Shown in pieces: positions 1-5,370 of a DNA stretch of 6,362 nt (the stretch's first letter is position 1; each line of letters starts with the position of its first letter). Location of the stretch: positions 1 to 6,362 of the forward strand of contig SKYX01000145.1 of assembly GCA_007127655.1 (NCBI GenBank). Direction: 5' to 3'. A model generated the notes under the pieces. It saw only the letters and a program-made list of their open reading frames with translations. It searched no databases and was not told the DNA's origin. This stretch comes from Desulfonatronum sp. GTDB taxonomy: Bacteria > Desulfobacterota > Desulfovibrionia > Desulfovibrionales > Desulfonatronaceae. The translations under genes and the position numbers were made by a program.

Positions 1-596
1 GCTTTCTGGAAGCGGGGATGGACGATTACGTGACCAAGCCCGTGGAGCCGGTCAAGTTGGCCGAGGTTTTGGAGCGCTGGCTGCCCAAAGGTGAGGACGG
101 AGGCAATGCGGGGCGGCAGGGCGGCGAGGCTGGCGGCGCTTCCATGGAAAGTCCCCAGGAGGATAGGTCACGGTCCGAGACGCTCCGGGCTCAGGCGGCT
201 CTCGAAGAAGGTGATGCAATTTCCGGGAGAATCGAGGAAGACGTCGCGGCCTTTGACAAGGCTGACTTCCTGCGCCGAATGGGTGGAAACGAAGCCCTGG
301 CCATGGGCATCCTGGGCCAGGCCGTCCAGGAACTCCCGACCATGGTCGCCGACCTGCGGGAGGTTTTGCGAAAAAAAAAAAAAAAGGCGATTCAGGCCCA
401 GGCCCACACTCTCAAGGGGACCGCGGCAACAGTCGGCGCCGCGGCTTTGTCCGCGCTGGCTCGAAAGATTGAAGACGCCGCGAAGAACGATGAACTTGAC
501 GACCAGAGTGATCTGGCGCCCAAAATCAACGAGCAATGGGAGCGCTTTTCACAGGCGGTATCCGAGTCGGGCCTGACAAAACCTGGAACAGTATAA
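1..596 (+). CDS. Hybrid sensor histidine kinase, C-terminal part (receiver end + HPt domain), 5' truncated
   Basis: The reading frame enters from the left edge (first full codon at position 3) and stops with TAA at 594-596. The first residues, FLEAGMDDYVTKPVEP, are the end of a response-regulator receiver domain: the Lys of TKP is the conserved active-site lysine, and the last helix runs to about position 90. A Gly/Glu/Ser-rich linker follows (about 96-240). An HPt domain then covers about 260-570; its phospho-acceptor motif is AHTLKG, with the His codon at 405-407. This order (kinase, receiver, HPt) is typical of hybrid kinases in multistep phosphorelays, where phosphate passes His-Asp-His-Asp. 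The kinase core and any sensor domain lie outside the window, so the signal is unknown. The stand-alone receiver 54 bases downstream is a natural candidate partner, by inference only. A run of 15 A residues (371-385) encodes five lysines just before the acceptor helix. Confidence 0.9.
   Translation, partial: FLEAGMDDYVTKPVEPVKLAEVLERWLPKGEDGGNAGRQGGEAGGASMESPQEDRSRSETLRAQAALEEGDAISGRIEEDVAAFDKADFLRRMGGNEALAMGILGQAVQELPTMVADLREVLRKKKKKAIQAQAHTLKGTAATVGAAALSALARKIEDAAKNDELDDQSDLAPKINEQWERFSQAVSESGLTKPGTV
371..385 (+). repeat. A15 homopolymer inside the HPt coding region
   Basis: Fifteen consecutive A residues encode KKKKK in frame. Tracts this long are prone to replication slippage and to transcriptional or translational slippage. 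Loss of one A would shift reading into a frame ending at 574-576. Gain of one A would stop at 470-472. Both changes fall before the phospho-acceptor His codon (405-407) and would remove a working HPt domain. Whether the length varies in cells cannot be seen from one sequence. Confidence 0.9.
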
Positions 597-650
597 ACGT
601 GGGTGGCTACGCCTTTTATCAACCGATAATTCACCGGAGGAAACTCGGAT

Positions 651-1052
651 ATGGCCAAAATACTTGTCGTCGATGACGCCTCGATCATCCGGAATATGAT
701 CAAGCTGCTCCTCAAGGAGGGCGGCCATGAGGTGGTCGCGGAAGCCGGTTCCGGACAGGAAGCCTATGAACTCTACAAAAAGCATCAGCCGGACCTGGTG
801 ACCATGGACATCAACATGCCGGTGGGGGAGAGCGAACAAGAGCGTGGCGGCATCCTGACCCTGAAAAAAATCCTCTCCGAATTTCCCCAGGCCAAGGTGA
901 TCATGGTCAGTTCCCATGCGGACAAGGAAATCCTCCTGGAGTCCGTCAAGGCCGGGGCCAGGCACTACCTGCTCAAACCCATTGCCCAGGACAAGCTGCT
1001 GGCGGCGGTGGAAAAGGTGCTGGGCGTGGAAGAGGCCGCAAAGCAAGGGTGA
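651..1052 (+). CDS. CheY-like single-domain response regulator
   Basis: A 133-residue protein consisting of one receiver domain and no output domain. It starts MAKILVVDD, giving the acidic pair D8/D9. The phospho-acceptor is D53 in VTMDINMP. The switch Ser is at about S87 in IMVSS, and the conserved lysine is K109 in YLLKP. A strong ribosome binding site, GGAGGA at 636-641, sits 9 bases before the ATG, which fixes the start. The loop after D53 (residues 58-67, VGESEQERGG) is about six residues longer than the usual MPxMDG stretch. The gene follows the hybrid kinase by 54 bases on the same strand, so it may take phosphate from the HPt domain or act in chemotaxis-like or diguanylate-type signalling through protein contact. 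The partner is inferred. The C-terminus is short and alanine-rich, as expected for a lone receiver. Confidence 0.93.
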   Translation: MAKILVVDDASIIRNMIKLLLKEGGHEVVAEAGSGQEAYELYKKHQPDLVTMDINMPVGESEQERGGILTLKKILSEFPQAKVIMVSSHADKEILLESVKAGARHYLLKPIAQDKLLAAVEKVLGVEEAAKQG

Positions 1053-1183
1053 TGTTGGGAACTCAGCTATTCGAACGCGAGTTGGAAATGCCCTACCGGC
1101 GACGTGGCGGGCTTGACCCGGATTTCAATGTCATGGCTTATAATGAAGGACTTTTTCAACATTTAGTCAGGAGGGTGCCATGA
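1052..1183 (+). CDS. Possible small protein, 43 residues, overlapping both neighbours
   Basis: An ATG at 1052-1054 overlaps the TGA of the response regulator (TGATG). The frame stays open for 43 codons and ends with TGA at 1181-1183, overlapping the ATG of the next gene as ATGA. The predicted peptide begins MLGTQLFERELEMPYRRRGG and ends HLVRRVP. It is charged, has no membrane segment or cysteine, and I recognise no family. The tail AGG AGG codons are also the Shine-Dalgarno of the following gene. Overlaps at both ends are typical of translationally coupled operon genes, but an open frame this short can arise by chance in GC-rich DNA, and the upstream SD (CAAGGG) is weak. The alternative is a plain 127-base intergenic spacer with its own promoter. 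Confidence 0.3.
   Translation: MLGTQLFERELEMPYRRRGGLDPDFNVMAYNEGLFQHLVRRVP
1113..1144 (+). promoter_or_regulatory. Possible sigma-70-type promoter for the small membrane protein
   Basis: TATAAT at 1139-1144 is a perfect -10 hexamer, and TTGACC at 1113-1118 matches five of six -35 bases. The 20-base spacer is longer than the usual 16-18, so the pair is imperfect. It would start transcription near 1150, about 30 bases before the ATG at 1180. It lies inside the candidate 43-codon ORF, where the same bases could be read as codons (TAT AAT), so the two interpretations compete. Confidence 0.3.
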
Positions 1184-1365
1184 TCGAAGTCGGCGGAATT
1201 TTCAGTCTCATCCTGCTCATCGCCTGTATCTGGGCCATTGTTCAGATTTTTCAAAGCCGGGCGAGCACGGGATGGAAGGTGTTCTGGATCGTTTTGATCC
1301 TTCTTCTGCCCTTGATCGGATTGGTAATCTGGTTCCTGGCCGGTCCACGCGGTTCGAGGTATTGA
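1180..1365 (+). CDS. Small two-helix membrane protein, PLDc_N type
   Basis: A 61-residue protein starting MIEVGGIFSLILLIACIWAI. It has two hydrophobic segments, about residues 6-23 and 34-54, separated by a short polar turn (QSRASTGWK). It ends LIGLVIWFLAGPRGSRY. The pattern of a Trp in the turn (GWKVFW), a second helix with a Pro-Leu-Ile-Gly break and a closing FLAGPR is that of the PLDc_N module (Pfam 'phospholipase D nuclease N-terminal'), which occurs at the N-terminus of cardiolipin synthases and also as free small inner-membrane proteins. No phospholipase catalytic HKD motif follows, so this is the free-standing form; its function is unknown. A strong SD, AGGAGGG at 1169-1175, precedes the ATG by 4 bases and supports this start. 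Confidence 0.82.
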   Translation: MIEVGGIFSLILLIACIWAIVQIFQSRASTGWKVFWIVLILLLPLIGLVIWFLAGPRGSRY

Positions 1366-1570
1366 AATCGGCGAGAACTTGGGTGAGTGGCTTGGGAAGA
1401 AGCCCTGGTGTTCAACCATTCCTGCAAAGAGCAAGGAATCACGTTTGGCGACCGTAAGCCCAGTCTTTTGGTTGGTGCCTGGCTGGTCGCGGTCAAGCGC
1501 CGGAGACGTGTCCATCGAGGCGTGAGCATTGTCCGTAGCGAGAGGAGTCGCCCCCAGTCACAGTAGACCA

Positions 1571-1584
1571 AAAATACGTATTTT
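1571..1584. promoter_or_regulatory. Perfect 14-base palindrome AAAATACGTATTTT
   Basis: The two halves AAAATAC and GTATTTT abut without a spacer. A symmetric AT-rich site of this size is a plausible binding site for a dimeric regulator. The same half-site occurs again at 1593-1599 and, inverted, at 1615-1621. No regulator gene or clear promoter lies beside it, so its target is unknown. Confidence 0.4.
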
Positions 1585-1592
1585 CGCAGAGC

Positions 1593-1623
1593 AAAATACA
1601 GAATCAACTCCTCTGTATTTTTT
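1593..1623 (+). terminator. AT-rich hairpin with T tract, possible intrinsic terminator
   Basis: AAAATACAGA (1593-1602) pairs perfectly with TCTGTATTTT (1612-1621) across a 9-base loop, and the right arm runs into six T residues (1618-1623). This has terminator form, but the stem has only three G-C pairs, so it would be weak. It lies about 230 bases past the membrane-protein gene, the nearest upstream gene on this strand. It may instead be an operator pair with the palindrome just upstream. Confidence 0.35.
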
Positions 1624-1863
1624 CAAAAAAGAATGTAAACGAACCCGTTATGTGGCGGCATTTTTTCGCGTCACAAGCGGTTTTGCCCCGGCAATTGCCC
1701 GATTGTCTGGTCGGCAGTATTTTGCCTGAATCATGAATGCGGCAAGTCCATGTGTGCACCGGATTCAAAAAAAGATACGAGGAATTGACCGAAGACTCCG
1801 CCTAATCCTTTCCCCAGGTGCATTCTTTTCTTTAACTTTGTTTCTGAACAGTCATAAAAACTT

Positions 1864-2130
1864 ATGAATCTCAAGAAAGTAATCATCACCATTGACAATC
1901 AACTGTTCCGGGAATGCCTGCAATCCGTTCTGGAGATCGCTGAGGGGTACGAGATCGTCGGAGAGGTGAGGATGGATGGAGGACTTATCGCTGAAGGGTT
2001 CAACAGCAAGCAGGTTGCGGTAAAATCTTGCTCGTATCTCTGCCTGCTGCCTGTTTTTCAATTACTCATTGAGAACCTGAGTCAATCGCTAACATATTAC
2101 GAAACTTGGCCAGTATGGAGAAGGTATTAA
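1864..2130 (+). pseudogene. Collapsed NarL/LuxR-type response regulator remnant
   Basis: The first 35 residues (MNLKKVIITIDNQLFRECLQ... to YEIVGEV) match the start of NarL-family receivers, usually of the form ILIADDHPLFREGL...FEVVGEA. The acidic pair is reduced to one Asp. The phospho-acceptor Asp, switch Thr/Ser and Lys regions are missing. After a short junction the frame reads GLIAEGFNSKQVAV, which resembles the first helices of a LuxR-type HTH (LIAEGxSNKEIA). The recognition helix is absent, and the rest to the TAA at 2128-2130 is unlike the family. A working member has about 210 residues; this has 88. No Shine-Dalgarno is visible before the ATG. The picture fits a large internal deletion plus loss of the 3' end. 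A novel short protein cannot be excluded. Confidence 0.5.
2117..2124 (+). promoter_or_regulatory. Ribosome binding site that fixes the transglutaminase start
   Basis: GGAGAAGG lies 5 bases before the ATG at 2130-2132. It favours that start over the TTG at 2106 and the ATG at 2115, which overlaps the site itself. The ATG shares its A with the TAA ending the preceding reading frame (TAATG). Confidence 0.65.
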
Positions 2131-2978
2131 TGTGGATCAGGACAAAATGCAGTCTTAACTTCCATTTAGAAGAGGCAACTCCGCTGATTCTTATGCTGCG
2201 GCCACGCAATGGTCTACAACAGTGGATATATCGAGAATCCTACCATATGACGCCGACTGTACCAATCATTGAATATACAGATAACTACGGTAATATTTGC
2301 CAGCGATTGGTTGCATCTGCCAATAAATTTAGAATTGATACATCGGCGGACGTAATGACGATGGATAAGACGGAAAAGAATGAACTGACCTATTTTGTAG
2401 AAATTCCGAATTTGCCTGATTCAATATTGACATTTCTGTATCCCAGCCGTTTTTGCGAGTCGGATCGATTTGGGAAGATGGCGCGCGAGATCGTAGCCGA
2501 TGCACAACCGGGGTATGAACAAGTCGAATTCATTAAGACCTGGATCAGCAATTCAATACAGTATATGCCGGGTTCCAGCGAATATCCTGAGTCAGCCGCT
2601 GAAGTAAACATGAAAGGGTATGGCGTATGTCGAGATCTTGCCCATCTTGGCATTTCTTTATGCCGCAGTCTCAGCATACCGGCGCGGCTGGTGGTAGGGT
2701 ATCTGCATGGATTGAAACCCATGGACCTGCATGCTTGGTATGAAGCCTATGTTGGGGATCGCTGGTACACGTTCGATCCCACCCAGAGAGATGTCCGTGG
2801 TGGACGGGTCGTGATTGCTTATGGGCGTGATGCGGCTGACGTGGCGGTATATACCCAGTTCGGGCCGCCCGCGATTTATACCAGTATCGATGTCAGTGTA
2901 GAACTGTTGAATGCAGAGGGCACTGGGCATGATGGGATCGGCAGCCCCATGTTTCGGGCCACTGCCAACCCTAAATAG
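2130..2978 (+). CDS. Transglutaminase-like (papain-fold) family protein
   Basis: A 282-residue protein from the ATG at 2130. The N-terminal region (about residues 1-110; MWIRTKCSLNFHLEEATPLI, then LMLRPRNG) is the beta-rich domain that precedes many bacterial transglutaminase-like domains. The catalytic core has Cys167 in GYGVCRDLAH, His201 in MDLHAWYEAYV and Asp216 in YTFDPTQ, the triad order and spacing of the superfamily. There is no signal peptide or membrane segment, so it is probably cytoplasmic. Family members act as cysteine peptidases, amidases or crosslinkers; the substrate here cannot be told. The gene is more AT-rich than dapB and galE and stands alone between two gene remnants, suggesting an acquired or relocated gene. 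Its last residues (about 274-282) are read from DNA that on the other strand belongs to an MntP-like remnant, so the C-terminal tail may not be original. Confidence 0.88.
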   Translation: MWIRTKCSLNFHLEEATPLILMLRPRNGLQQWIYRESYHMTPTVPIIEYTDNYGNICQRLVASANKFRIDTSADVMTMDKTEKNELTYFVEIPNLPDSILTFLYPSRFCESDRFGKMAREIVADAQPGYEQVEFIKTWISNSIQYMPGSSEYPESAAEVNMKGYGVCRDLAHLGISLCRSLSIPARLVVGYLHGLKPMDLHAWYEAYVGDRWYTFDPTQRDVRGGRVVIAYGRDAADVAVYTQFGPPAIYTSIDVSVELLNAEGTGHDGIGSPMFRATANPK

Positions 2979-3130
2979 ATTCCTAACAGAGGAATCATGA
3001 ATTCAAACACCCCAAACACAATCATCACCCTGTAGCGGTATGGTGCCTGGCCCATTGCTCCAAGTGTCAGAGCAACGGCAAATTTATTGGAACAAATAAC
3101 AACACGAAGTATAATCAACGCCATTATCAC
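2951..3130 (-). pseudogene. N-terminal remnant of an MntP-like manganese efflux protein
   Basis: Read leftward from about 3130, the frame gives about 60 residues of membrane-protein type: MALIILRVVICSNKFAVALT, then LGAMGQAPYRYRVMIVFG and VFEFMIPLLGIYLGLAVARN. This matches the first two helices of MntP (DUF204), where E. coli has MDAFAAS...IFGAVETLTPLIG. MntP normally has about 190 residues and exports Mn(II) across the inner membrane. Here the family likeness ends near 2951 and the frame runs out in unrelated sequence. The conserved Asp before Phe-Ala in helix 1 (MDAF/TDNF) is replaced (SNKF). There is no clear start or SD. The remnant runs antisense into the last codons of the transglutaminase gene. 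A chance hydrophobic frame is the alternative, but the aligned helix 2 with its Glu and Pro argues against it. Confidence 0.55.
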
Positions 3131-3168
3131 TACAGCGACACTTCCATTTTTATCGTCTGACCAGGATG

Positions 3169-3260
3169 TTCAACCACGGGGCACACGGGGAGCACGGGGA
3201 AAGAACACCAATATTTTTCAAAATATTTTCCTTGTGTCCCCCGTGATCCCAGTGGTTAAA
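3169..3260. repeat. Imperfect inverted repeat, MITE/REP-like element
   Basis: The left arm starts TTCAACCACGGGGCACACGG (3169-3188) and continues to about 3203. The right arm (3228-3260), read on the opposite strand, starts TTTAACCACTGGGATCACGG and continues in the same pattern, with about three quarters of positions matching. The centre is a perfect AT-rich hairpin, AATATTTT (3210-3217) and AAAATATT (3220-3227) with a 2-base loop. The left arm contains CACGGGG three times (3175-3181, 3184-3190, 3193-3199). Elements of the form 'AACCACGGGG..CACGGGG' are, from memory, dispersed intergenic repeats in various bacteria. No coding content is seen. Confidence 0.55.
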
Positions 3261-3387
3261 TCTTCAGCAAGATCGGCTGATGTCCAAAAATGTCGTTGTA
3301 GTGTTAGGGAGTTGGCTGATCTTATTTTCCGTTTTTGCCTGCCCGTGCTTTTTGCTCCGCGAGAGTGGGCCGGAGACACGACAAAAC

Positions 3388-3438
3388 GGTGGGACAGGCA
3401 TCTTGCCTGTCCCGTGCAGGCAGGATGCCTGCACCACC
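3388..3438. repeat. Double-hairpin dispersed palindromic repeat (GGACAGGCA / GCAGGCA type)
   Basis: There are two adjacent perfect hairpins: GGGACAGGCA-TCT-TGCCTGTCCC (3391-3413, 10-bp stem) and GTGCAGGCA-GGA-TGCCTGCAC (3414-3434, 9-bp stem). Both are enclosed by GGTG (3388-3391) and CACC (3435-3438), so the whole can fold as a cloverleaf-like three-way structure. When translated it gives the familiar spurious peptide GTGILPVPCRQDACTT, which I recognise from many annotated hypothetical proteins in other genomes as the trace of a dispersed repeat. It lies 38 bases past the dapB stop, so it may also stabilise or end the dapB transcript; on that strand only a short TTTT follows. Confidence 0.75.
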
Positions 3439-3475
3439 CAATTCACAGACAATAATTCAGTAACAGCCATACTTC

Positions 3476-4270
3476 CTACAGCGCCGTATCCAGCATGTCC
3501 GCGATGGCGTAAAGCTTGCCGGGCTGTTGACCGGACAGCCACTTGGCGGCCCGCAGCGCGCCCTGGGCAAAGGTTTCCCGGGAATGAGCGCGGTGGGTGA
3601 TCTCGATCCGCTCCCCGGGTCCAAAGAAATAGACCGTATGGTCCCCGACCACATCCCCGCCGCGCAAAGTCTGCACGCCGATCTCCTCGGCCGGACGAGC
3701 GCCGATGATGCCCTCCCGGCAGCACTGCTTGACCGTGTCGTACTCCCAGCCTTTAGCCTCGGCCAGGCACTGGGCCAGTTTGACCGCCGTGCCGCTGGGT
3801 GCGTCCTTCTTGGCCTTGTGGTGAATTTCCATCAGTTCCAGGTCGTAGGCCGGGCCCAGCAGAGCCACGAGCTGGGGCAGGATGCGCAACAACACGTTCA
3901 CGCCCACGCTCATGTTCGGAGCCCAGAGCACGGGAGCGGCCTTGGCCGCTTCGCGCAGTTCCTCGGTCTGCTCCCGGGTCAGGCCCGTGGTCCCGATCAC
4001 CGCCCGATGCCCGGTCCTGGCCACGGTCTTGGCTGTAAGCACCGAGGCTTCCGGCGCGGTAAAGTCGATGACCACCGCGTCTCCCAGCCCGTCCAGCACC
4101 TGCTCCAGACTGTTGCCATGCACGCAGCCGTGCGCCTCCAAGCCCTGCTCATGCCCTGGACGTTCCACCACACCGGCCAGGGTCAGCTCCGAATCCTCTC
4201 GCGCCAACCGGGCCAGCGTTGCGCCCATCCTGCCATTGGCTCCCATAATCACCACGGAACATGCACTCAT
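3476..4270 (-). CDS. dapB: 4-hydroxy-tetrahydrodipicolinate reductase
   Basis: A full-length 264-residue DapB, the cytoplasmic NAD(P)H-dependent enzyme that reduces 4-hydroxy-tetrahydrodipicolinate to tetrahydrodipicolinate in the diaminopimelate/lysine pathway, which supplies peptidoglycan and protein. The nucleotide-binding loop GANGRMG is at residues 10-16. The family signature is at 149-162 ([14 protein letters not shown]): H150 and K154 align with the catalytic His159 and Lys163 of the E. coli enzyme, and the SGT loop binds substrate carboxylates. The C-terminal part contains [13 protein letters not shown] and the conserved [15 protein letters not shown]. The start is supported by an SD, AGGAGA at 4276-4281, 5 bases before the ATG. 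It lies 122 bases downstream of galE on the same strand, so the two may share a transcript, but their pathways are unrelated. Confidence 0.97.
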   Translation of the reverse strand: MSACSVVIMGANGRMGATLARLAREDSELTLAGVVERPGHEQGLEAHGCVHGNSLEQVLDGLGDAVVIDFTAPEASVLTAKTVARTGHRAVIGTTGLTREQTEELREAAKAAPVLWAPNMSVGVNVLLRILPQLVALLGPAYDLELMEIHHKAKKDAPSGTAVKLAQCLAEAKGWEYDTVKQCCREGIIGARPAEEIGVQTLRGGDVVGDHTVYFFGPGERIEITHRAHSRETFAQGALRAAKWLSGQQPGKLYAIADMLDTAL

Positions 4271-4392
4271 GATCGTCTCCTGTTTTCTCTGTTTCGATAA
4301 CGCTCAGCCGGGATTGCGCAGCCGCATATGAATCAGCGCGACCCGGCGTTCTCTCTTATCACGCCGTTCTTCCACGGCATAGGAGCGTACAA

Positions 4393-5370
4393 TCATCGCT
4401 GCCGGGCGTGCCAGTCCCAGGCAGTCCGGATGATATCCCGCAACCGGGGAAGGCTCGGCTCCCATCCTAAAACGGCCTGGGCCTTGTCCGCCACGGCCAC
4501 CAGGGCCGGGGGATCTCCGGCCCGCCGGGGGGCGTCCAGGGTCGGCACCTCACGGCCACCAATTTCCTGGACCATGTCCACAACCTGACGCACACTGTGC
4601 CCCGAACCGGTTCCCAGATTGAACGCCTCGCTGCGATCCTCGTCCAGCAGGAATTGCAACGCAGCCACATGGGCCCGGGCCAGGTCGGCAACATGGATAT
4701 AGTCCCGGATCGCCGTCCCGTCCGGGGTTGGATAATCCCGGCCAAAAACGGACAACGGCCCGCGCTTGCCCTGGGCCGCGAGCACGGCCAACGGAATCAG
4801 GTGAGTTTCCGGATCGTGCTCCTCGCCCAGGTCCCCGTCCGGATCAGCCCCTGCGGCGTTGAAGTAACGCAGGGCAACGTGACGCAGACCATAGGCCGCG
4901 TCGAAGTCCCGGAGCATTTGCTCGATCATCAGCTTGCTCCAGCCATAGGGATTGACCGGGTGCTGGGGATGGGTTTCGGGAATGGGGATCTCCAATGGTT
5001 CGCCGTAGGTGGCGCAGGTGCTGGAAAAGACGATCCGCCGGCACCCGTGCCGGAGCATGGCCTCCAGCAAGCTGAGCGATCCGGCCACGTTGTTGCGGTA
5101 GTATTTTTGGGGATCGGTAACCGACTCGCCCACATAGGCATAAGCCGCGAAGTGGATCACCGCCTTGGGCGCATGGGCCGCAAACAACGCATCCAGCGCG
5201 GCCCCGTCCAGGATGTCTCCTCTGACCAGTTCTCCCCAGCGCACGGCCCACTCATGGCCGTAAACCAGGTTGTCCAAGGTCACCGGGCGATATCCGGCCT
5301 CGGACAGGGCCTTGCAGGTCTGGCTGCCGATGTACCCGGCACCGCCGGTTACCAGGATGGCGTTGCTCAT
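4393..5370 (-). CDS. galE: UDP-glucose 4-epimerase
   Basis: A full-length 325-residue member of the extended short-chain dehydrogenase/reductase family that interconverts UDP-glucose and UDP-galactose using bound NAD, supplying galactose units for lipopolysaccharide or exopolysaccharide and serving the Leloir pathway. The NAD-binding loop GGAGYIG is at residues 9-15, and NLVYG follows the second strand. The catalytic set is T118 in FSSTCATYG with Y142 and K146 in PYGWSK. Further GalE marks are RYFNAAGADPDGDLGE (168-183), the H-LIP motif and DGTAIRDYIHVADLA (217-231). A purine-rich SD (GGGAGAGG, rightmost base at 5380) precedes the ATG closely. The first gene of this leftward pair, it has its promoter region shared with the divergent TPR gene. 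Other sugar epimerases of the family are possible, but the motifs fit GalE best. Confidence 0.95.
   Translation of the reverse strand: MSNAILVTGGAGYIGSQTCKALSEAGYRPVTLDNLVYGHEWAVRWGELVRGDILDGAALDALFAAHAPKAVIHFAAYAYVGESVTDPQKYYRNNVAGSLSLLEAMLRHGCRRIVFSSTCATYGEPLEIPIPETHPQHPVNPYGWSKLMIEQMLRDFDAAYGLRHVALRYFNAAGADPDGDLGEEHDPETHLIPLAVLAAQGKRGPLSVFGRDYPTPDGTAIRDYIHVADLARAHVAALQFLLDEDRSEAFNLGTGSGHSVRQVVDMVQEIGGREVPTLDAPRRAGDPPALVAVADKAQAVLGWEPSLPRLRDIIRTAWDWHARQR

Larger units (their letters stand above)
1366..1863. other. Intergenic stretch of about 500 bases without a convincing gene
   Basis: No reading frame here has both a plausible start and family-like composition. The first half (to about 1560) is GC-balanced and featureless to my eye. 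The second half is AT-rich and holds the palindrome pair at 1571-1623 and a further 10-base palindrome, GGCAATTGCC, at 1690-1699. The last 40 bases before 1864 are T- and A-rich and could carry a promoter, but I see no clear -35/-10 pair. Confidence 0.6.

Noticed and set aside
91..576. Long open frame of 161 codons overlapping the hybrid kinase end
   Set aside because: It is a +1 shadow of the receiver/HPt frame, with Arg/Pro-rich composition and no family features; only relevant as the frame reached by a one-base loss in the A tract.
1785..1813. TTGACC at 1785-1790 as a promoter for the remnant regulator frame
   Set aside because: No acceptable -10 hexamer at 16-18 bases downstream.
2997..3035. 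Short ORF MNSNTPNTIITL after an SD-like AGAGGA
   Set aside because: Only 12 codons, and it lies antisense to the MntP-like remnant, which explains the sequence better.
3169..3440. CRISPR array
   Set aside because: The repeated CACGGGG words are too short and the spacing too small; there are no repeat-spacer units of CRISPR length.
3280..3600. Plus-strand frame starting MSKNVVVVLGSWLILFSVFA, resembling a signal peptide
   Set aside because: No ribosome binding site; it continues through the palindromic repeat (GTGILPV..RQDA) and into antisense dapB, so it is almost surely spurious.
3527..4300. Long plus-strand frame of 257 codons opposite dapB
   Set aside because: Antisense shadow of a GC-rich gene; the minus strand carries unmistakable DapB motifs.
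4304..4327. Seven-codon minus-strand ORF (MRLRNPG) between galE and dapB, possible leader peptide
   Set aside because: No SD, no run of a single amino acid and no attenuator-like hairpin pair before dapB.
4344..4366. CGGCGT/ACGCCG inverted repeat between galE and dapB, possible terminator
   Set aside because: Only a 6-bp stem with an 11-base loop and no T tract on the galE-dapB strand.
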